Below are positions 41,709-51,167 of a stretch of 64,000 nt of DNA, piece by piece; position 1 is the first letter of the stretch, and each line of letters opens with the position of its first letter. The notes under the pieces were generated by a model. It saw only the letters and a program-made list of their open reading frames with translations, was not told where the DNA came from and made no database searches. A program made the position numbers and the translations under genes. Source of the DNA: JAJPXC01 sp964510535 (GTDB lineage: Bacteria > Bacteroidota > Bacteroidia > Bacteroidales > Muribaculaceae); contig CAZECG010000009.1 of the NCBI GenBank assembly GCA_964510535.1, positions 30,303 to 94,302 of the forward strand, in the 5' to 3' direction.

Positions 41709-44700
41709 CTATCGCAACGCCACGCACGAAGCATACTGACGCCCGCCCACGATAACTTTCACTATGTAGCAACCGCTTGTAAGCTCAGTATCGAGGCTCG
41801 TGCCGATTCCGGAAGCCAACTTAGCTCCCGCAAGGTTATACACCGCGATTTCATCGGCCCATGCGCCAACCTCGATTGTACTGCCTTTGACAGTCACTGA
41901 CGGCTTGTCGCTTGTCAAATCCTCCACACCGGTTGCGGGGCTGTTGTCAACCACCAATTCATAGGCGGCAATTCCCGCTCCGGGAACATAGGTATAAACG
42001 TCGACCGACGAACTTTTAGTTCCGGGCAGATAATCGATTACGGCCTGGTAAACACCCGCATTGTGGTCGCCAAACACTGTTCCATCCTCTTTGGGCAATA
42101 CCCAGCGCAACTCCATTGACCCATAGCTCATACTGCTGTTGGTTTTAGATATATGGAAATAGTGATTGGCACTTGTTTTCGAGGCCGGATAAGCGAGATA
42201 GCGAGTACCGTCGAGGTCAAAGAACGTTCCTCCGTTATATGTAGCGCTTGTCAATTTCACATCGCTCGACGAGCTGCTAAACGAACCCGTCAAAGTAGCT
42301 GTCCCGCCCGCCACGAATTTATAGCGGGTCAGTGCCGTACTTGCACCGTTGACAAAGAAATCATCGTCACCAACTGGCACCACGACTGGTGCTATGCCCA
42401 TATTGGCTGCCGACGTTGGATAAAGCGATGCAAGTGTCGTATGCGCCGACGATTTCAGCTTACCGCCTTCCACAATCCATCTAATCACATACTTGCTACT
42501 TGCCACTGCGGCGAAAACGGTGAAATTACCGTTAGCCACATCACCTGTCACCGCCGCATGGTCAACTCGGGGATTTCCCGACAGACTGCTGTAGGTCAGT
42601 GATGCCGCTTCGGTCAAATCGCCGGTCTCGGTATCAACCATAAACAGTTTCAGCGGTGTCGTCGAGACATTAAGCACCAGATTGGTTATGCACACATTCC
42701 CCTGGCTATCTTTGATGACACCGTTGCATGGATAAAAACTTACCTGGCCTTTCGACGCAAGTGACACATCTGCGATATGCTCGCCGGTAAACCGGTCATA
42801 CTTGCGCAGGTATAAATCGGCAGTTGATGAGTTTGCAGAGCGTCCCGACAGGTAGACATAGTCTCCCGCCGCAACCATGTCGCGGTTATACGTTCCCGCA
42901 GACTCACCGCCAAGTTGCTCCGGGAAATTGTTAAGCTGCGTTCCTCGGCTCCATATATTTGTCAATGACACCTTACCGTAGGTGCTATACTTCGCACCAT
43001 CGGTAACTACGGTGTAACCATCCTCATAAGTGCCAACCGACACTTTGGTAATGTTGAACGTACGAGACGACGACATCGAGGGATTGCAATTGGTCTTACG
43101 GCTGACTACACGCCAGTAAAATTTACCCTTCCCGAGCTGCGACGCGTTGATAGTTGCTTTCGTCCCGGTAAAGACGCCGCTCCACTTAATGCTGCTGAAA
43201 CTCTCGTCGGTGGCAATCTGCAAAGTGTAGCTGTCGACGCTGACCGACCGCCAAGTGAATGATATGTCGCCCTCTACCGTCGCACCATTATTCGGAGAAA
43301 CCAACGTGGTGGCGGGAGCATTGTCAAGCGCAGTATAACCGATTAATGCGGGGTCGAACTCATTAGAGAATCCGTCATAGACACACACGGCATACCAGTA
43401 ACCGCTCCGCTTGCCGCTGGGGAGAGAATAAGAATTGGTATAGGTTACACCAAGCAGATAGTCTGCCTCGATGCCGTCATCGTCGCTGCGTGTCACATCG
43501 AGCAAAGTCTTATCCTCAGGCACTGCATACACAGTGTATTTAACTATGCGATTATCATGAGATACCGCAGTCCATTTCAGCGTATTATTGCTTTTCGTAG
43601 CACCCGCTACGCTGCCAAACTGATAGACTTTATCGTCCTTCCATGTCACCGTGGGTTGAAGCGATTTGCTCGGTGTTGCGTTAGTTTTCAGATAATCGCC
43701 GAAACCGTCTGCAAGAGGGCCACTGATATATGCGGCTCTGAACAGGCAGAATCCCGGCGCATTATTGAGCGTGTACTCGCGATTGAGTTTAATCTGCGCC
43801 ACGCGCTCGCTCCATTCTGAGGTGGTATTGCTCGAGCCGAACTCAGAAATGGTGTGGCTCGTATAATGATGGCGGTCAACTTGTGCGGCACACTCGCTCC
43901 ACCATTCGCAGAGCGGACCAAAAGGAGCGGTTGAGTGAGAACGTTCCCAATAAATCTGAGGCGAAATAAAGTCAATGATGCCCGACTTTAACCATTGCAG
44001 CGGGTCGGTAGCTTGACCATCATACTGCCAATCACTGGCAGTCACTCGCGATGGCTTCGCGGGGAAACCGAGAGCCGATGCCGACGCGCCTGCAACTCCG
44101 GGAGGGGCTATGCCGAACCTCACGTCAGGTTTATGCTGCTGAATCATGTTGTAAATAGCAGCAACCATATTGTTGACATTTTGGCGACGCCACGCACCGA
44201 TTGACAGAGAGGTACCACTATTCTGATAGGTCGAATAGTCAGCGGCCGATGAATTATGAGGTATGCCGTTGGGGTAGAAATAGTCGTCAATGATGAGACC
44301 GTCAATCTCGTATCCGTCAACGATTTCGGTAGCCACATTAAGCACGTGCTCCTTCACTGCCGACAACCCCGGATTCAAGTAGTTGAGATATTTGGTCGTA
44401 GACCCATCAACGTAACTATATCTCATAATCCACCCATTGTTTTTCCACTCATTATCCTTCGTCGTCGAAGGGTCAGAGCTTGCAGTGCTCCAACGGTATG
44501 GGTTTATCCAAGCATACAGTTCAAGCCCGAGCCTGTGAGCCTCGCTGACAGCATACTCCAACGGGTCCCACCCGGGATTGGTGCCGCGAGTGCCCGATAG
44601 CTCTTGAGCCCACGGCGCATACGATGATTTATAGAACGCATCGCTACGAGCTCTGACCTGCAAACAGACCGAAGTGAAATTGCAAGCGGCAAGTTGCTCG

Positions 44701-44903
44701 AAATATTCGGTCAATTCAGCCTTCTGAGCTGATACCACCGACGCTGATGTACCCTTGCCTGACTTAGGCCAGTCAAGCGCCCACGCAGTCGAAATCCACG
44801 TCGACCTAAACTCACGTTTGATTGTAGTAGCACCATGAATCTGCGACATCGGCAACGCAAAAAGCGACAAGCCGATGGCCAAAGATTTAAGGATTTTTCT
44901 CAT
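41709..44903 (-). CDS. secreted GH10-like (YngK-type) glycosidase with T9SS-type tail
   Basis: 1064 residues. Signal peptide (1-24). Residues ~28-395 match the glycosyl hydrolase-like 10 family (REFRSTWISTAWALDWP, GLELYAWINPYRW, VDGYEIDGLIIDDYFYP, DFISPQIYWER with acidic residues expected in the TIM barrel). Fibronectin-like beta domains and a propeller-like region follow. The last ~75 residues (GVEDLTSDKP, then EIAVYNLAGAKLASG and GCYIVKVIVGG) resemble a type A T9SS sorting domain, so it is probably exported by T9SS and surface-bound. Likely substrate peptidoglycan-derived or host glycans, not determined. Confidence 0.85.
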   Translation of the reverse strand: MRKILKSLAIGLSLFALPMSQIHGATTIKREFRSTWISTAWALDWPKSGKGTSASVVSAQKAELTEYFEQLAACNFTSVCLQVRARSDAFYKSSYAPWAQELSGTRGTNPGWDPLEYAVSEAHRLGLELYAWINPYRWSTASSDPSTTKDNEWKNNGWIMRYSYVDGSTTKYLNYLNPGLSAVKEHVLNVATEIVDGYEIDGLIIDDYFYPNGIPHNSSAADYSTYQNSGTSLSIGAWRRQNVNNMVAAIYNMIQQHKPDVRFGIAPPGVAGASASALGFPAKPSRVTASDWQYDGQATDPLQWLKSGIIDFISPQIYWERSHSTAPFGPLCEWWSECAAQVDRHHYTSHTISEFGSSNTTSEWSERVAQIKLNREYTLNNAPGFCLFRAAYISGPLADGFGDYLKTNATPSKSLQPTVTWKDDKVYQFGSVAGATKSNNTLKWTAVSHDNRIVKYTVYAVPEDKTLLDVTRSDDDGIEADYLLGVTYTNSYSLPSGKRSGYWYAVCVYDGFSNEFDPALIGYTALDNAPATTLVSPNNGATVEGDISFTWRSVSVDSYTLQIATDESFSSIKWSGVFTGTKATINASQLGKGKFYWRVVSRKTNCNPSMSSSRTFNITKVSVGTYEDGYTVVTDGAKYSTYGKVSLTNIWSRGTQLNNFPEQLGGESAGTYNRDMVAAGDYVYLSGRSANSSTADLYLRKYDRFTGEHIADVSLASKGQVSFYPCNGVIKDSQGNVCITNLVLNVSTTPLKLFMVDTETGDLTEAASLTYSSLSGNPRVDHAAVTGDVANGNFTVFAAVASSKYVIRWIVEGGKLKSSAHTTLASLYPTSAANMGIAPVVVPVGDDDFFVNGASTALTRYKFVAGGTATLTGSFSSSSSDVKLTSATYNGGTFFDLDGTRYLAYPASKTSANHYFHISKTNSSMSYGSMELRWVLPKEDGTVFGDHNAGVYQAVIDYLPGTKSSSVDVYTYVPGAGIAAYELVVDNSPATGVEDLTSDKPSVTVKGSTIEVGAWADEIAVYNLAGAKLASGIGTSLDTELTSGCYIVKVIVGGRQYASCVALR

Positions 44904-44952
44904 TCTTGGAATATTTTATGTATTAATTAGTTACGCATTCACGCATGAGCCG

Positions 44953-44960
44953 CGAAATTA
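44953..44960 (-). promoter_or_regulatory. -7 box of the GH10-like gene
   Basis: TAATTTCG on the minus strand, 50 bp before the start. Confidence 0.45.
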
Positions 44961-45062
44961 ATGATTTTTCACTTCATAACAGACACCAATTTAGCATTAT
45001 ACGCATATTTTTATTTTTTTTAGCTATTGCAGGGCAGCTTACAGCAAATATTTACAACTAAA

Positions 45063-45095
45063 TTTGTCACTCTACACAATAAATCACTAACTTTG
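45063..45095 (+). promoter_or_regulatory. promoter of bamD-rpoZ
   Basis: TTTG (45063-45066), a 21-bp spacer and TAACTTTG (45088-45095). This excludes the upstream in-frame ATG at 45027 as the bamD start. Confidence 0.72.
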
Positions 45096-45140
45096 CAAAC
45101 TAATTCTATTCATCAATATCATTCGCCCATCTACAACAAT

Positions 45141-45941
45141 ATGTGGAGATACATAGCAATAGTCCTGCTCGCGCTTACCGTGACATCTTGCGGTGAATAC
45201 CAGAAAGCGCAAAAAAGCAAGGACTACAACTATAAGTTCGACTACGCAAAACGCGCTTTCGAGCAAAAAAAGTATGTTCAAGCCGCCACGATACTACAAG
45301 ACTGCATCACCGTGTTCAAAGGCAGCGATAAGGCCGAGGAGTCACTCTATCTCCTTGCGCTTAGCCACTACGAAAACAAAGACTACGTCAGTTCGGGCGC
45401 ATACTTCAAGACCTACTACACCCGATACCCGAAAGGGAAATACGCCGAGATGGCGAGGTTCTACTCCGGATACGGATACTACCTTGACTCCCCCGAGCCT
45501 CAGCTCGACCAGTCAGGCACCGTCAAAGCCATCGAGGAGCTTCAAGGCTTTCTCGACTACTACCCCCGCAGCGACAAAGTCTCTATCGCGCAAAACGCCA
45601 TCTTTGAGCTGCAAGACAAGCTCACGCTCAAACAGCTCCAAAACGCCCAGCTCTACTACAACCTCGGAAACTACATGGGCAACAACTACGAGAGTGCGGT
45701 GATTGTGGCAAAAAACGCGATAAAAGATTACCCATACTCTAAATACAAAGAGGAGCTTGAGATGCTGATTCTCAAAGCGCGCTTCCAGGAAGCCAACCAA
45801 AGCGTGGAAGAAAAAAAAGCCGACCGATTCCGCGACGTAATTGATGAATACTACGGGTTCATAACAAACTATCCCGACAGCCCCAACCGCAAGGAGGCCG
45901 AAAACATCTTCGCAATCGCGCAAAAATATGTAAAAGAATAA
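45141..45941 (+). CDS. bamD: outer membrane assembly lipoprotein BamD
   Basis: 266 residues from the ATG at 45141, chosen because it follows the promoter and gives a clean lipoprotein signal with Cys17 (LTVTSC). Five TPR-like repeats, including YAKRAFEQKKYVQAATILQ, ESLYLLALSHYENKDYVSSG and KAIEELQGFLDYYPRSDK, are typical of BamD, which with BamA folds barrel proteins into the outer membrane. A Bacteroidota feature is its coupling to the RNA polymerase omega gene, 33 bp downstream. Confidence 0.94.
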   Translation: MWRYIAIVLLALTVTSCGEYQKAQKSKDYNYKFDYAKRAFEQKKYVQAATILQDCITVFKGSDKAEESLYLLALSHYENKDYVSSGAYFKTYYTRYPKGKYAEMARFYSGYGYYLDSPEPQLDQSGTVKAIEELQGFLDYYPRSDKVSIAQNAIFELQDKLTLKQLQNAQLYYNLGNYMGNNYESAVIVAKNAIKDYPYSKYKEELEMLILKARFQEANQSVEEKKADRFRDVIDEYYGFITNYPDSPNRKEAENIFAIAQKYVKE

Positions 45942-45974
45942 TAATCACCATAATATCAACCATCTTTTTCAATT

Positions 45975-46310
45975 ATGGATTATAAAAAGACCAACGCCCC
46001 GCTCAACACAGTGACACGCGACATGATAGCCATGTCCCAGGATACAGGCAACGTCTACGAGACCGTCTGCATAGTAGCAAAACGAGCCAACCAAATCGCA
46101 GGCGAGATGAAACACGACCTCGAAAAGAAACTTCAGGAATTTGCTTCGCTCAACGACAACCTCGAGGAAATCACCGAAAACCGCGAACAAATCGAAATCT
46201 CGCGCTACTACGAGAAACTGCCGAAACCGACTCTCATCGCCGCCCAGGAATACGAAGAGGGGAAAATACACTTCCGCAACCCCGCGAAAGACAAACCAAA
46301 CCTCGACTAA
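45975..46310 (+). CDS. rpoZ: RNA polymerase omega subunit (Bacteroidota type)
   Basis: 111 residues. The omega/Rpb6 core is NVYETVCIVAKRANQIAGEM, after an N-terminal TVTRDMIAMSQ; a charged helical region EIEISRYYEKLPKPTL follows. Omega helps assembly of the beta' subunit. It sits after bamD with 33 bp between and probably shares its transcript. Confidence 0.9.
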   Translation: MDYKKTNAPLNTVTRDMIAMSQDTGNVYETVCIVAKRANQIAGEMKHDLEKKLQEFASLNDNLEEITENREQIEISRYYEKLPKPTLIAAQEYEEGKIHFRNPAKDKPNLD

Positions 46311-46332
46311 CACTTTTTTTTAACGCGAATCA

Positions 46333-46362
46333 TTGGTTTCTCATTTTTTATCACTACCTTTG
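46333..46362 (+). promoter_or_regulatory. promoter of rpsO
   Basis: TTG (46333-46335), a 19-bp spacer and TACCTTTG (46355-46362), 50 bp before the ATG. Confidence 0.72.
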
Positions 46363-46411
46363 TGCCGCAAAATCAATATTTTATTAACTTACTTATAAAA
46401 ACTCAGAAAGA

Positions 46412-46687
46412 ATGCACTTGAATTCTGACGAAAAAGTAGAAATCTTCGAGAAATACGGTAAGGGCAAGACTGACACTGGCTCACCTGAAGCGCAGATTGC
46501 ATTATTCTCGGTCCGTATCGCTCATTTGACTGAACACCTCAAGTCAAATCACAAAGATTATAGCACCGCTCGCGCTCTTAAAGCATTGGTTGGTAAGCGT
46601 CGTCGTCTCCTCGACTACCTAATCCGCAAAGACATCAACCGCTACCGTGCAATCATCGCACAGAAAGAGCTCGGAATCCGCAAGTAA
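46412..46687 (+). CDS. rpsO: 30S ribosomal protein S15
   Basis: 91 residues, the usual S15 length. It binds the central domain of 16S rRNA early in small-subunit assembly. Diagnostic stretches are TDTGSPEAQIALFSVRIAHL, the conserved HLKSNHKDYSTAR and LVGKRRRLLDYL. Own promoter and strong terminator; no pnp gene follows, unlike in many Proteobacteria. Confidence 0.98.
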   Translation: MHLNSDEKVEIFEKYGKGKTDTGSPEAQIALFSVRIAHLTEHLKSNHKDYSTARALKALVGKRRRLLDYLIRKDINRYRAIIAQKELGIRK

Positions 46688-46715
46688 TAGCTTGCCGTCA
46701 AAAAAACAAAAGGGG

Positions 46716-46753
46716 CTGCGCCGTAATTTTCATTACGGCGCAGTTTCTTTTTA
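46716..46753 (+). terminator. terminator after rpsO
   Basis: A 12-bp perfect stem (CTGCGCCGTAAT with ATTACGGCGCAG), a TTTC loop and a T-rich tail. Confidence 0.92.
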
Positions 46754-46810
46754 TTCTTATTTATTCTAATTCCCCTCATATCAAACTCACGCCACATATG
46801 TTTAACAGGG

Positions 46811-47008
46811 GTCAGCTGCAAAAGTCGGTTGAATTGTTAAAAACACTTCCAGAGTGTAACTGAATCTTAGGGGCCGATGTAAATAACGTTTGCGGCGTCA
46901 GAATTGTCTGACATATGTGGTAACGCCATCGATTCCCGATAGGGAATCGCCGTGAGCCGTTCTCCCGCGCCGTTAATATAAATTTAACAACCACATTTTT
47001 ACATTGAC
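46811..47008 (+). repeat. 198-bp dispersed repeat, copy B
   Basis: Second copy of the element at 28251-28447, same orientation and same edges. The stem of the central hairpin is unchanged while its loop differs (GATA against TTGC), and one base is inserted near position 33 of the element. On the minus strand both copies hold a similar short ORF with a shared NGSRRFP...GNRWRY stretch; this follows from nucleotide conservation and is not called a gene. It fills most of the 434-bp gap between rpsO and the efflux operon. Confidence 0.85.
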
Positions 47009-47028
47009 CCGCTATCAGCCCATTTCGG

Positions 47029-47091
47029 GGATATTGCTCAATTTAACCAAAATATCAACCTTTATCACAATGGTATGTTAGGGTAATTTTG
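47029..47091 (+). promoter_or_regulatory. promoter/operator of the MFS efflux operon
   Basis: GGATATTGCTCAAT (47029-47042) and the -7 box TAATTTTG (47084-47091), 30 bp before the tolC-like ATG. The 14-mer is identical to one at 53170-53183, and the distance from it to an identical -7 box is 55 bp in both places. A second partly conserved block (ATATnAACCTTT) lies between. Best read as the binding site of a shared activator. Confidence 0.7.
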
Positions 47092-47121
47092 CGGACTTAA
47101 ATTAAAGTAATTACCTAAGAC

Positions 47122-48450
47122 ATGATGAAAGGAAAATTAGGTTGTTTTATTTCACTTCTGGCGGTGGCAGTGTTTGCAACAAGTGTGACCATTCAAGCGC
47201 AACAAATCGAGCGAACGATGAGTCTCGATGAACTGCTTGTGTTGACCGACAGCGTGAGCCTTACCATTAAGAGTGCCGAGAGCAGCGCGAAGGTGGCTGA
47301 TGCGGCAGTGAATGTGTCGAAAAACGGGTTGTTGCCCGACATCAACTTCACAGCATCCGCGACTTATAACGGAAATGCATGGATGGCAGACCGTGATTTC
47401 AGTAACGGACAAAATCTCGACTCGCCCCACTTCGGCAATAATTTCGCTTTAGAAGTCGTACAGGTAGTCTATGCCGGAGGTGCTATCAAGCACGGCATTG
47501 AGCGAGCAGAGTTACAAGCTCAACTTGCCTCGCTCGATGTGAGCAACCAACGCCAAAAGGTGCGTTTCCTTATGACAGGCTACTATCTCAACCTCTACAA
47601 ATTCCGTAATATGTTGCGTGTTTACGACCGCAACATCGAACGCACCGAACAGGTCATAAAGGATATGCGCGCACGCGAGGAGCAGGGTCTGATACTAAGC
47701 AACGACATCACTCGCTATGAGGTGCAGTTGCAGAATCTCAGCTACAAGCGCACCGAACTTATGAGCCAAATTGACATTTTCAACAATCAGCTGATTACAA
47801 CCCTGTCGTTACCCAAAGGAACGCAAATTATGCCCGACACTTCGCTGCTCGACCTCTCGATGCGCGAATACTCTGAGAGTGATTTGATGGCGATTGCGGG
47901 AGAACATTCGCCCATATTGAAGATTGGTCGGACTAATATCGACATCAGCCGCAAACAGGAGCAGATTGCCCGCTCAGGAATGATTCCAAGGATAAGTGTA
48001 TTTGCTGGCGACCGCTTGCAGGGACCTCTGACTATGGAGCTGCCGCCTATAAACAAGAATCTCAACACTTGGTATGTAGGCGTGGGACTGTCGTTTAACT
48101 TTGGCAACCTCTATAAGTCGCAGCGAGATATTAATCGCACTCGACTTGCCACATCGGCGGCACGAACCCGCTATTCCGAGATAGAGGAGAGTGTGGGGTT
48201 AGAGATTCATCAGGCTTATGTGAACTATCGCAATGCCTTTGAATTGCTTCGCACACAGGAGAAAAGTCTGCAACTTGCCACCGAGAATTACTCCGTGACG
48301 GAGAATCGCTACAACAACGACTTGGTGCTGCTTATCGACCTGCTTGATGCCGACAACATCAAACTCGATGCCGAGATTCAGTATGTCAACGCTCGCATCA
48401 ATATCATCTACAACTACTACCGTCTGATGTATGTAACAGGCACATTATAA
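47122..48450 (+). CDS. TolC family outer membrane efflux protein
   Basis: 442 residues with a signal peptide (1-27, ending IQAQ). TolC-type repeats: MSLDELLVLTDSVSLTIKSAE at the start, SLDVSNQRQKVRFLMTGYYLNLYK and, in the second half, VGLEIHQAYVNYRNAFELLR with RYNNDLVLLIDLLDADNIKL. It forms the outer channel for the HlyD/MFS pair encoded 19 bp downstream. Only distantly similar to the TolC-like protein at 18986. Confidence 0.93.
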   Translation: MMKGKLGCFISLLAVAVFATSVTIQAQQIERTMSLDELLVLTDSVSLTIKSAESSAKVADAAVNVSKNGLLPDINFTASATYNGNAWMADRDFSNGQNLDSPHFGNNFALEVVQVVYAGGAIKHGIERAELQAQLASLDVSNQRQKVRFLMTGYYLNLYKFRNMLRVYDRNIERTEQVIKDMRAREEQGLILSNDITRYEVQLQNLSYKRTELMSQIDIFNNQLITTLSLPKGTQIMPDTSLLDLSMREYSESDLMAIAGEHSPILKIGRTNIDISRKQEQIARSGMIPRISVFAGDRLQGPLTMELPPINKNLNTWYVGVGLSFNFGNLYKSQRDINRTRLATSAARTRYSEIEESVGLEIHQAYVNYRNAFELLRTQEKSLQLATENYSVTENRYNNDLVLLIDLLDADNIKLDAEIQYVNARINIIYNYYRLMYVTGTL

Positions 48451-48469
48451 CAAACAAAAGAGAAAAACT

Positions 48470-49510
48470 ATGAATAAAGATTCAGTAAAAAAACACATTC
48501 GCAATCTGATAATTTGGGGCGTTGTAGCCATAGGAATTATTTGGGTGTGCAGCCATTTTATCCACTTGGGATGTGTGGAATGGACCGACAATGCACAAGT
48601 GCGCCGTAATATCGTGCCTATCAATAGCCGAGTGCAGGGTTACATTGAGCGCATCTGCTTCGATGATTTTCAGGAAGTAAAGGCCGGCGATACGCTGGTC
48701 ATTATCGACAATTCGGAGTATCTGTTGCGCGTGGCACAGGCAAACGCCGCCTACCAGCGTTCGTTGGTCGATAGTACCGCAATGAATACCACTATCTCTA
48801 CGACTGACAACAACCTCGCGGTGAGCGATGCCGCCATTGAGGAGTTGCGTATCCGCATGGAGCAGGCAAAGCGAGATTATCACCGCTACGAGCAGTTGCT
48901 CACTCAGAAGGCTGTTACCCGCCAGCAGTACGAAAATATGAAGGTTAACTATGAGGCTATGAAGTCGAGATACGATATGCTTGTGCGCCAAAAGAAAAGT
49001 ACAAGCCTCGTAAAGACCGAACAGACACAGCGTTTGGAACAGCGAAAGGCAGAGAATGAGGCAGCCGCAGCAGCTCATGACTTAGCAAAACTTAACCTCT
49101 CGTATACTGTAATTACCGCACCTTGCGATGGTATCGTTTCGCGTAAGAGCATACAACTCGGCCAGTTGATTCAACCCGGACAAAACCTGCTTTCAATTGT
49201 TGAGAGTGGGAGTGTATGGGTTATAGCCAACTACAAAGAGACGCAGACTGCTAATATCGCCGAGGGCCTGGAGGTAGAAGTTCGGGTTGACGCTGTTCCC
49301 AATGTGGTATATAAGGGCGTCGTTTCCACTATCGCAAATGCTACGGGTTCGCAGTACTCCGTGGTTCCCGTAGATAATGCCACCGGAAACTTTATCAAGG
49401 TTGAGCAGCGTATTCCCATACGAATTGACTTTACCGACGAAAACTCTGCCGAGGAGTTGAAACGCCTGCGCTCGGGAATGAATGTCGAGTGCGAAGTAAT
49501 CCACAAATAA
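48470..49510 (+). CDS. HlyD/EmrA-type membrane fusion protein
   Basis: 346 residues. One N-terminal membrane helix (~12-33, LIIWGVVAIGIIWVCSHFI), a first biotinyl-lipoyl half (NSRVQGYIERICFDDFQEVKAGDTLV), a long coiled-coil (~75-205) and the second half (YTVITAPCDGIVSRKSIQLGQLIQPG), then a beta-barrel with VDAVPNVVYKGVVS. This is the layout of EmrA, partner of MFS exporters of the DHA2 type. It lies 1 bp before the MFS gene. Confidence 0.94.
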   Translation: MNKDSVKKHIRNLIIWGVVAIGIIWVCSHFIHLGCVEWTDNAQVRRNIVPINSRVQGYIERICFDDFQEVKAGDTLVIIDNSEYLLRVAQANAAYQRSLVDSTAMNTTISTTDNNLAVSDAAIEELRIRMEQAKRDYHRYEQLLTQKAVTRQQYENMKVNYEAMKSRYDMLVRQKKSTSLVKTEQTQRLEQRKAENEAAAAAHDLAKLNLSYTVITAPCDGIVSRKSIQLGQLIQPGQNLLSIVESGSVWVIANYKETQTANIAEGLEVEVRVDAVPNVVYKGVVSTIANATGSQYSVVPVDNATGNFIKVEQRIPIRIDFTDENSAEELKRLRSGMNVECEVIHK

Positions 49511-49511
49511 T

Positions 49512-51098
49512 ATGGCAAAGGAGACTCCCGAACAGATAGCCTATGCACGCCGAATTATGGCGTGCAAGAACTTCGTGCCGTGGGGTATGCGATTTGCGCT
49601 GTTTGTAATACTCATCATCGTATATCAATTTACGGGAGGAGTATATATGTCTGCCGTAACACAGATGTCGGGTTCTTCGGCGTGGATGAACGAGGATGTG
49701 ATGATGGCGGGCTATGCCTCGCTGATTGGCATGACGATGCTCTTCCCCGTTCAGTTCCGCGTGATGTTCCGTTTCGAGAATCGCACGGTGCTGATATTCT
49801 CGACCGTGGTGCTGATGATAGGCACACTGATATGCGCGTATTGCGATAACCTGCCTATTGTGGTTATTACGAGCTACATTTGCGGAGTGTTTAAGATGGC
49901 GGCCACATTCTTCTGTATCTCCAACATCCAGCTCTGCATCTCTCCCACACGCGACCTTGCATACTTCTATCCATTCCTATATACAATCATTCTGAGCTGT
50001 ATTCAGTTATCGGGCATCGCTACCGGATATAGCATTTGGGCGTGGAATTGGCAGTCTATGCACCTCGTGATGGTCGGCATATTGGCGGCGGCTCTGCTTG
50101 TTATTCACCTTACGATGCGCCGCCACTACCGCCTTGGCCCCTATCAACCATTTAAGGGCATTGACTATTTAGGCGCGGTGCTGTGGAGCGTGTTTCTGCT
50201 CTGCGTGCTATTTATCGGTCTTTACGGAGCGCACTACGATTGGTGGCATGGCCAAGAGATTCGCACAGCCACCCTCTTTGCTTTGGTATCGCTCGGCCTT
50301 GCAATTTATCACGCGGCAACTACCCCGCAGCCATTTATCCACCTTGCAACCTTTGTACAGCCCAAGTTCTTTATCATCTCAGTGTTTTTTGTGAGCTACT
50401 CTATTTTGAGTGGAACGGCAGGACAGATTCAGAATATGTTTACCGAGGGCATTTTGGATTTCGATATGTTCCACTCCATTTCGCTCAACTGGGGCGTAGT
50501 GGTAGGTATTCTGTGTGGAACGCCATTCACATTCTATGCTTTGGCTCGTAAGAAGTGGCGGCCTCGTAATGTGGCGATTGTAGGCTTTGTGTTCTTTACG
50601 ATGTATCAGGTAATGCTCTACTTCCTGATTGACCCCGAAACAGAGTTCCACCAGTTGTGGCTGCCGATGTGGTTCAGAGGCGTTGGAACAGCTATTCTGT
50701 ACGTCGTGCTTGCCTATACGCTCGGAAAGAATGTGCCCTTTGTTTACTATTTTCAAGCATTGTGTGCCATCGGTTTTATCCGCACGGGGGTGGGTACTCC
50801 CGTCTGCCAGTCGGTACTGTCATACTTGCTCAATATTTTCCGTAAGGAGAGCCTGATGCAATTGTCTTCGGAGATGTCGCTTGACAATCCTGTTGTGCAG
50901 AACTTTTCTTCGCTCTACGGGCAGCTGCAAAAGCAGTCGATGATGGTAGGTCTAAAGGAAATCTTTGGCATCGCCGCCGCGGTGGGCATAGTAACCATTA
51001 TCGGGCTATGCTTCTCCGACTTGCGTGGTAAGTTCAAGGGTGTCATCCCGAAGCTGCCGAGCCTCTGGCGAATGGTTAAATATGACAAAAGGCATTAA
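49512..51098 (+). CDS. MFS efflux transporter, DHA2/EmrB-like
   Basis: 528 residues with 12-14 predicted membrane helices, fitting the DHA2 branch that works with EmrA-type adaptors. Clear segments are MRFALFVILIIVYQFTGGVY, the YASLIGMTMLFPVQF helix and the motif-like FRFENRT. It should expel toxic compounds through the TolC-type channel encoded at the head of the operon. Substrate unknown. It ends 70 bp before a convergent metallophosphoesterase gene. Confidence 0.92.
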   Translation: MAKETPEQIAYARRIMACKNFVPWGMRFALFVILIIVYQFTGGVYMSAVTQMSGSSAWMNEDVMMAGYASLIGMTMLFPVQFRVMFRFENRTVLIFSTVVLMIGTLICAYCDNLPIVVITSYICGVFKMAATFFCISNIQLCISPTRDLAYFYPFLYTIILSCIQLSGIATGYSIWAWNWQSMHLVMVGILAAALLVIHLTMRRHYRLGPYQPFKGIDYLGAVLWSVFLLCVLFIGLYGAHYDWWHGQEIRTATLFALVSLGLAIYHAATTPQPFIHLATFVQPKFFIISVFFVSYSILSGTAGQIQNMFTEGILDFDMFHSISLNWGVVVGILCGTPFTFYALARKKWRPRNVAIVGFVFFTMYQVMLYFLIDPETEFHQLWLPMWFRGVGTAILYVVLAYTLGKNVPFVYYFQALCAIGFIRTGVGTPVCQSVLSYLLNIFRKESLMQLSSEMSLDNPVVQNFSSLYGQLQKQSMMVGLKEIFGIAAAVGIVTIIGLCFSDLRGKFKGVIPKLPSLWRMVKYDKRH

Positions 51099-51129
51099 AA
51101 GCACTTTTAAACACGATTTCTATCATCAT

Positions 51130-51161
51130 AAACCCATTGAGTTCGACAGCTCAACGGGTTT
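51130..51161. terminator. hairpin between convergent genes
   Basis: A 12-bp stem with one mismatch (51130-51141 with 51150-51161) and an 8-nt loop, between the MFS gene and the metallophosphoesterase gene. Confidence 0.65.
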
Positions 51162-51167
51162 ACTGTT

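Noticed and set aside
45027..45140. In-frame N-terminal extension of bamD
   Set aside because: It would include the promoter at 45063-45095 and destroy the lipoprotein signal.
46812..46994. Minus-strand short ORFs in both repeat copies sharing NGSRRFP and GNRWRY
   Set aside because: Similarity follows from the conserved DNA of the repeat; the frames differ in start and diverge at the insertion, so no evidence of protein-level selection.
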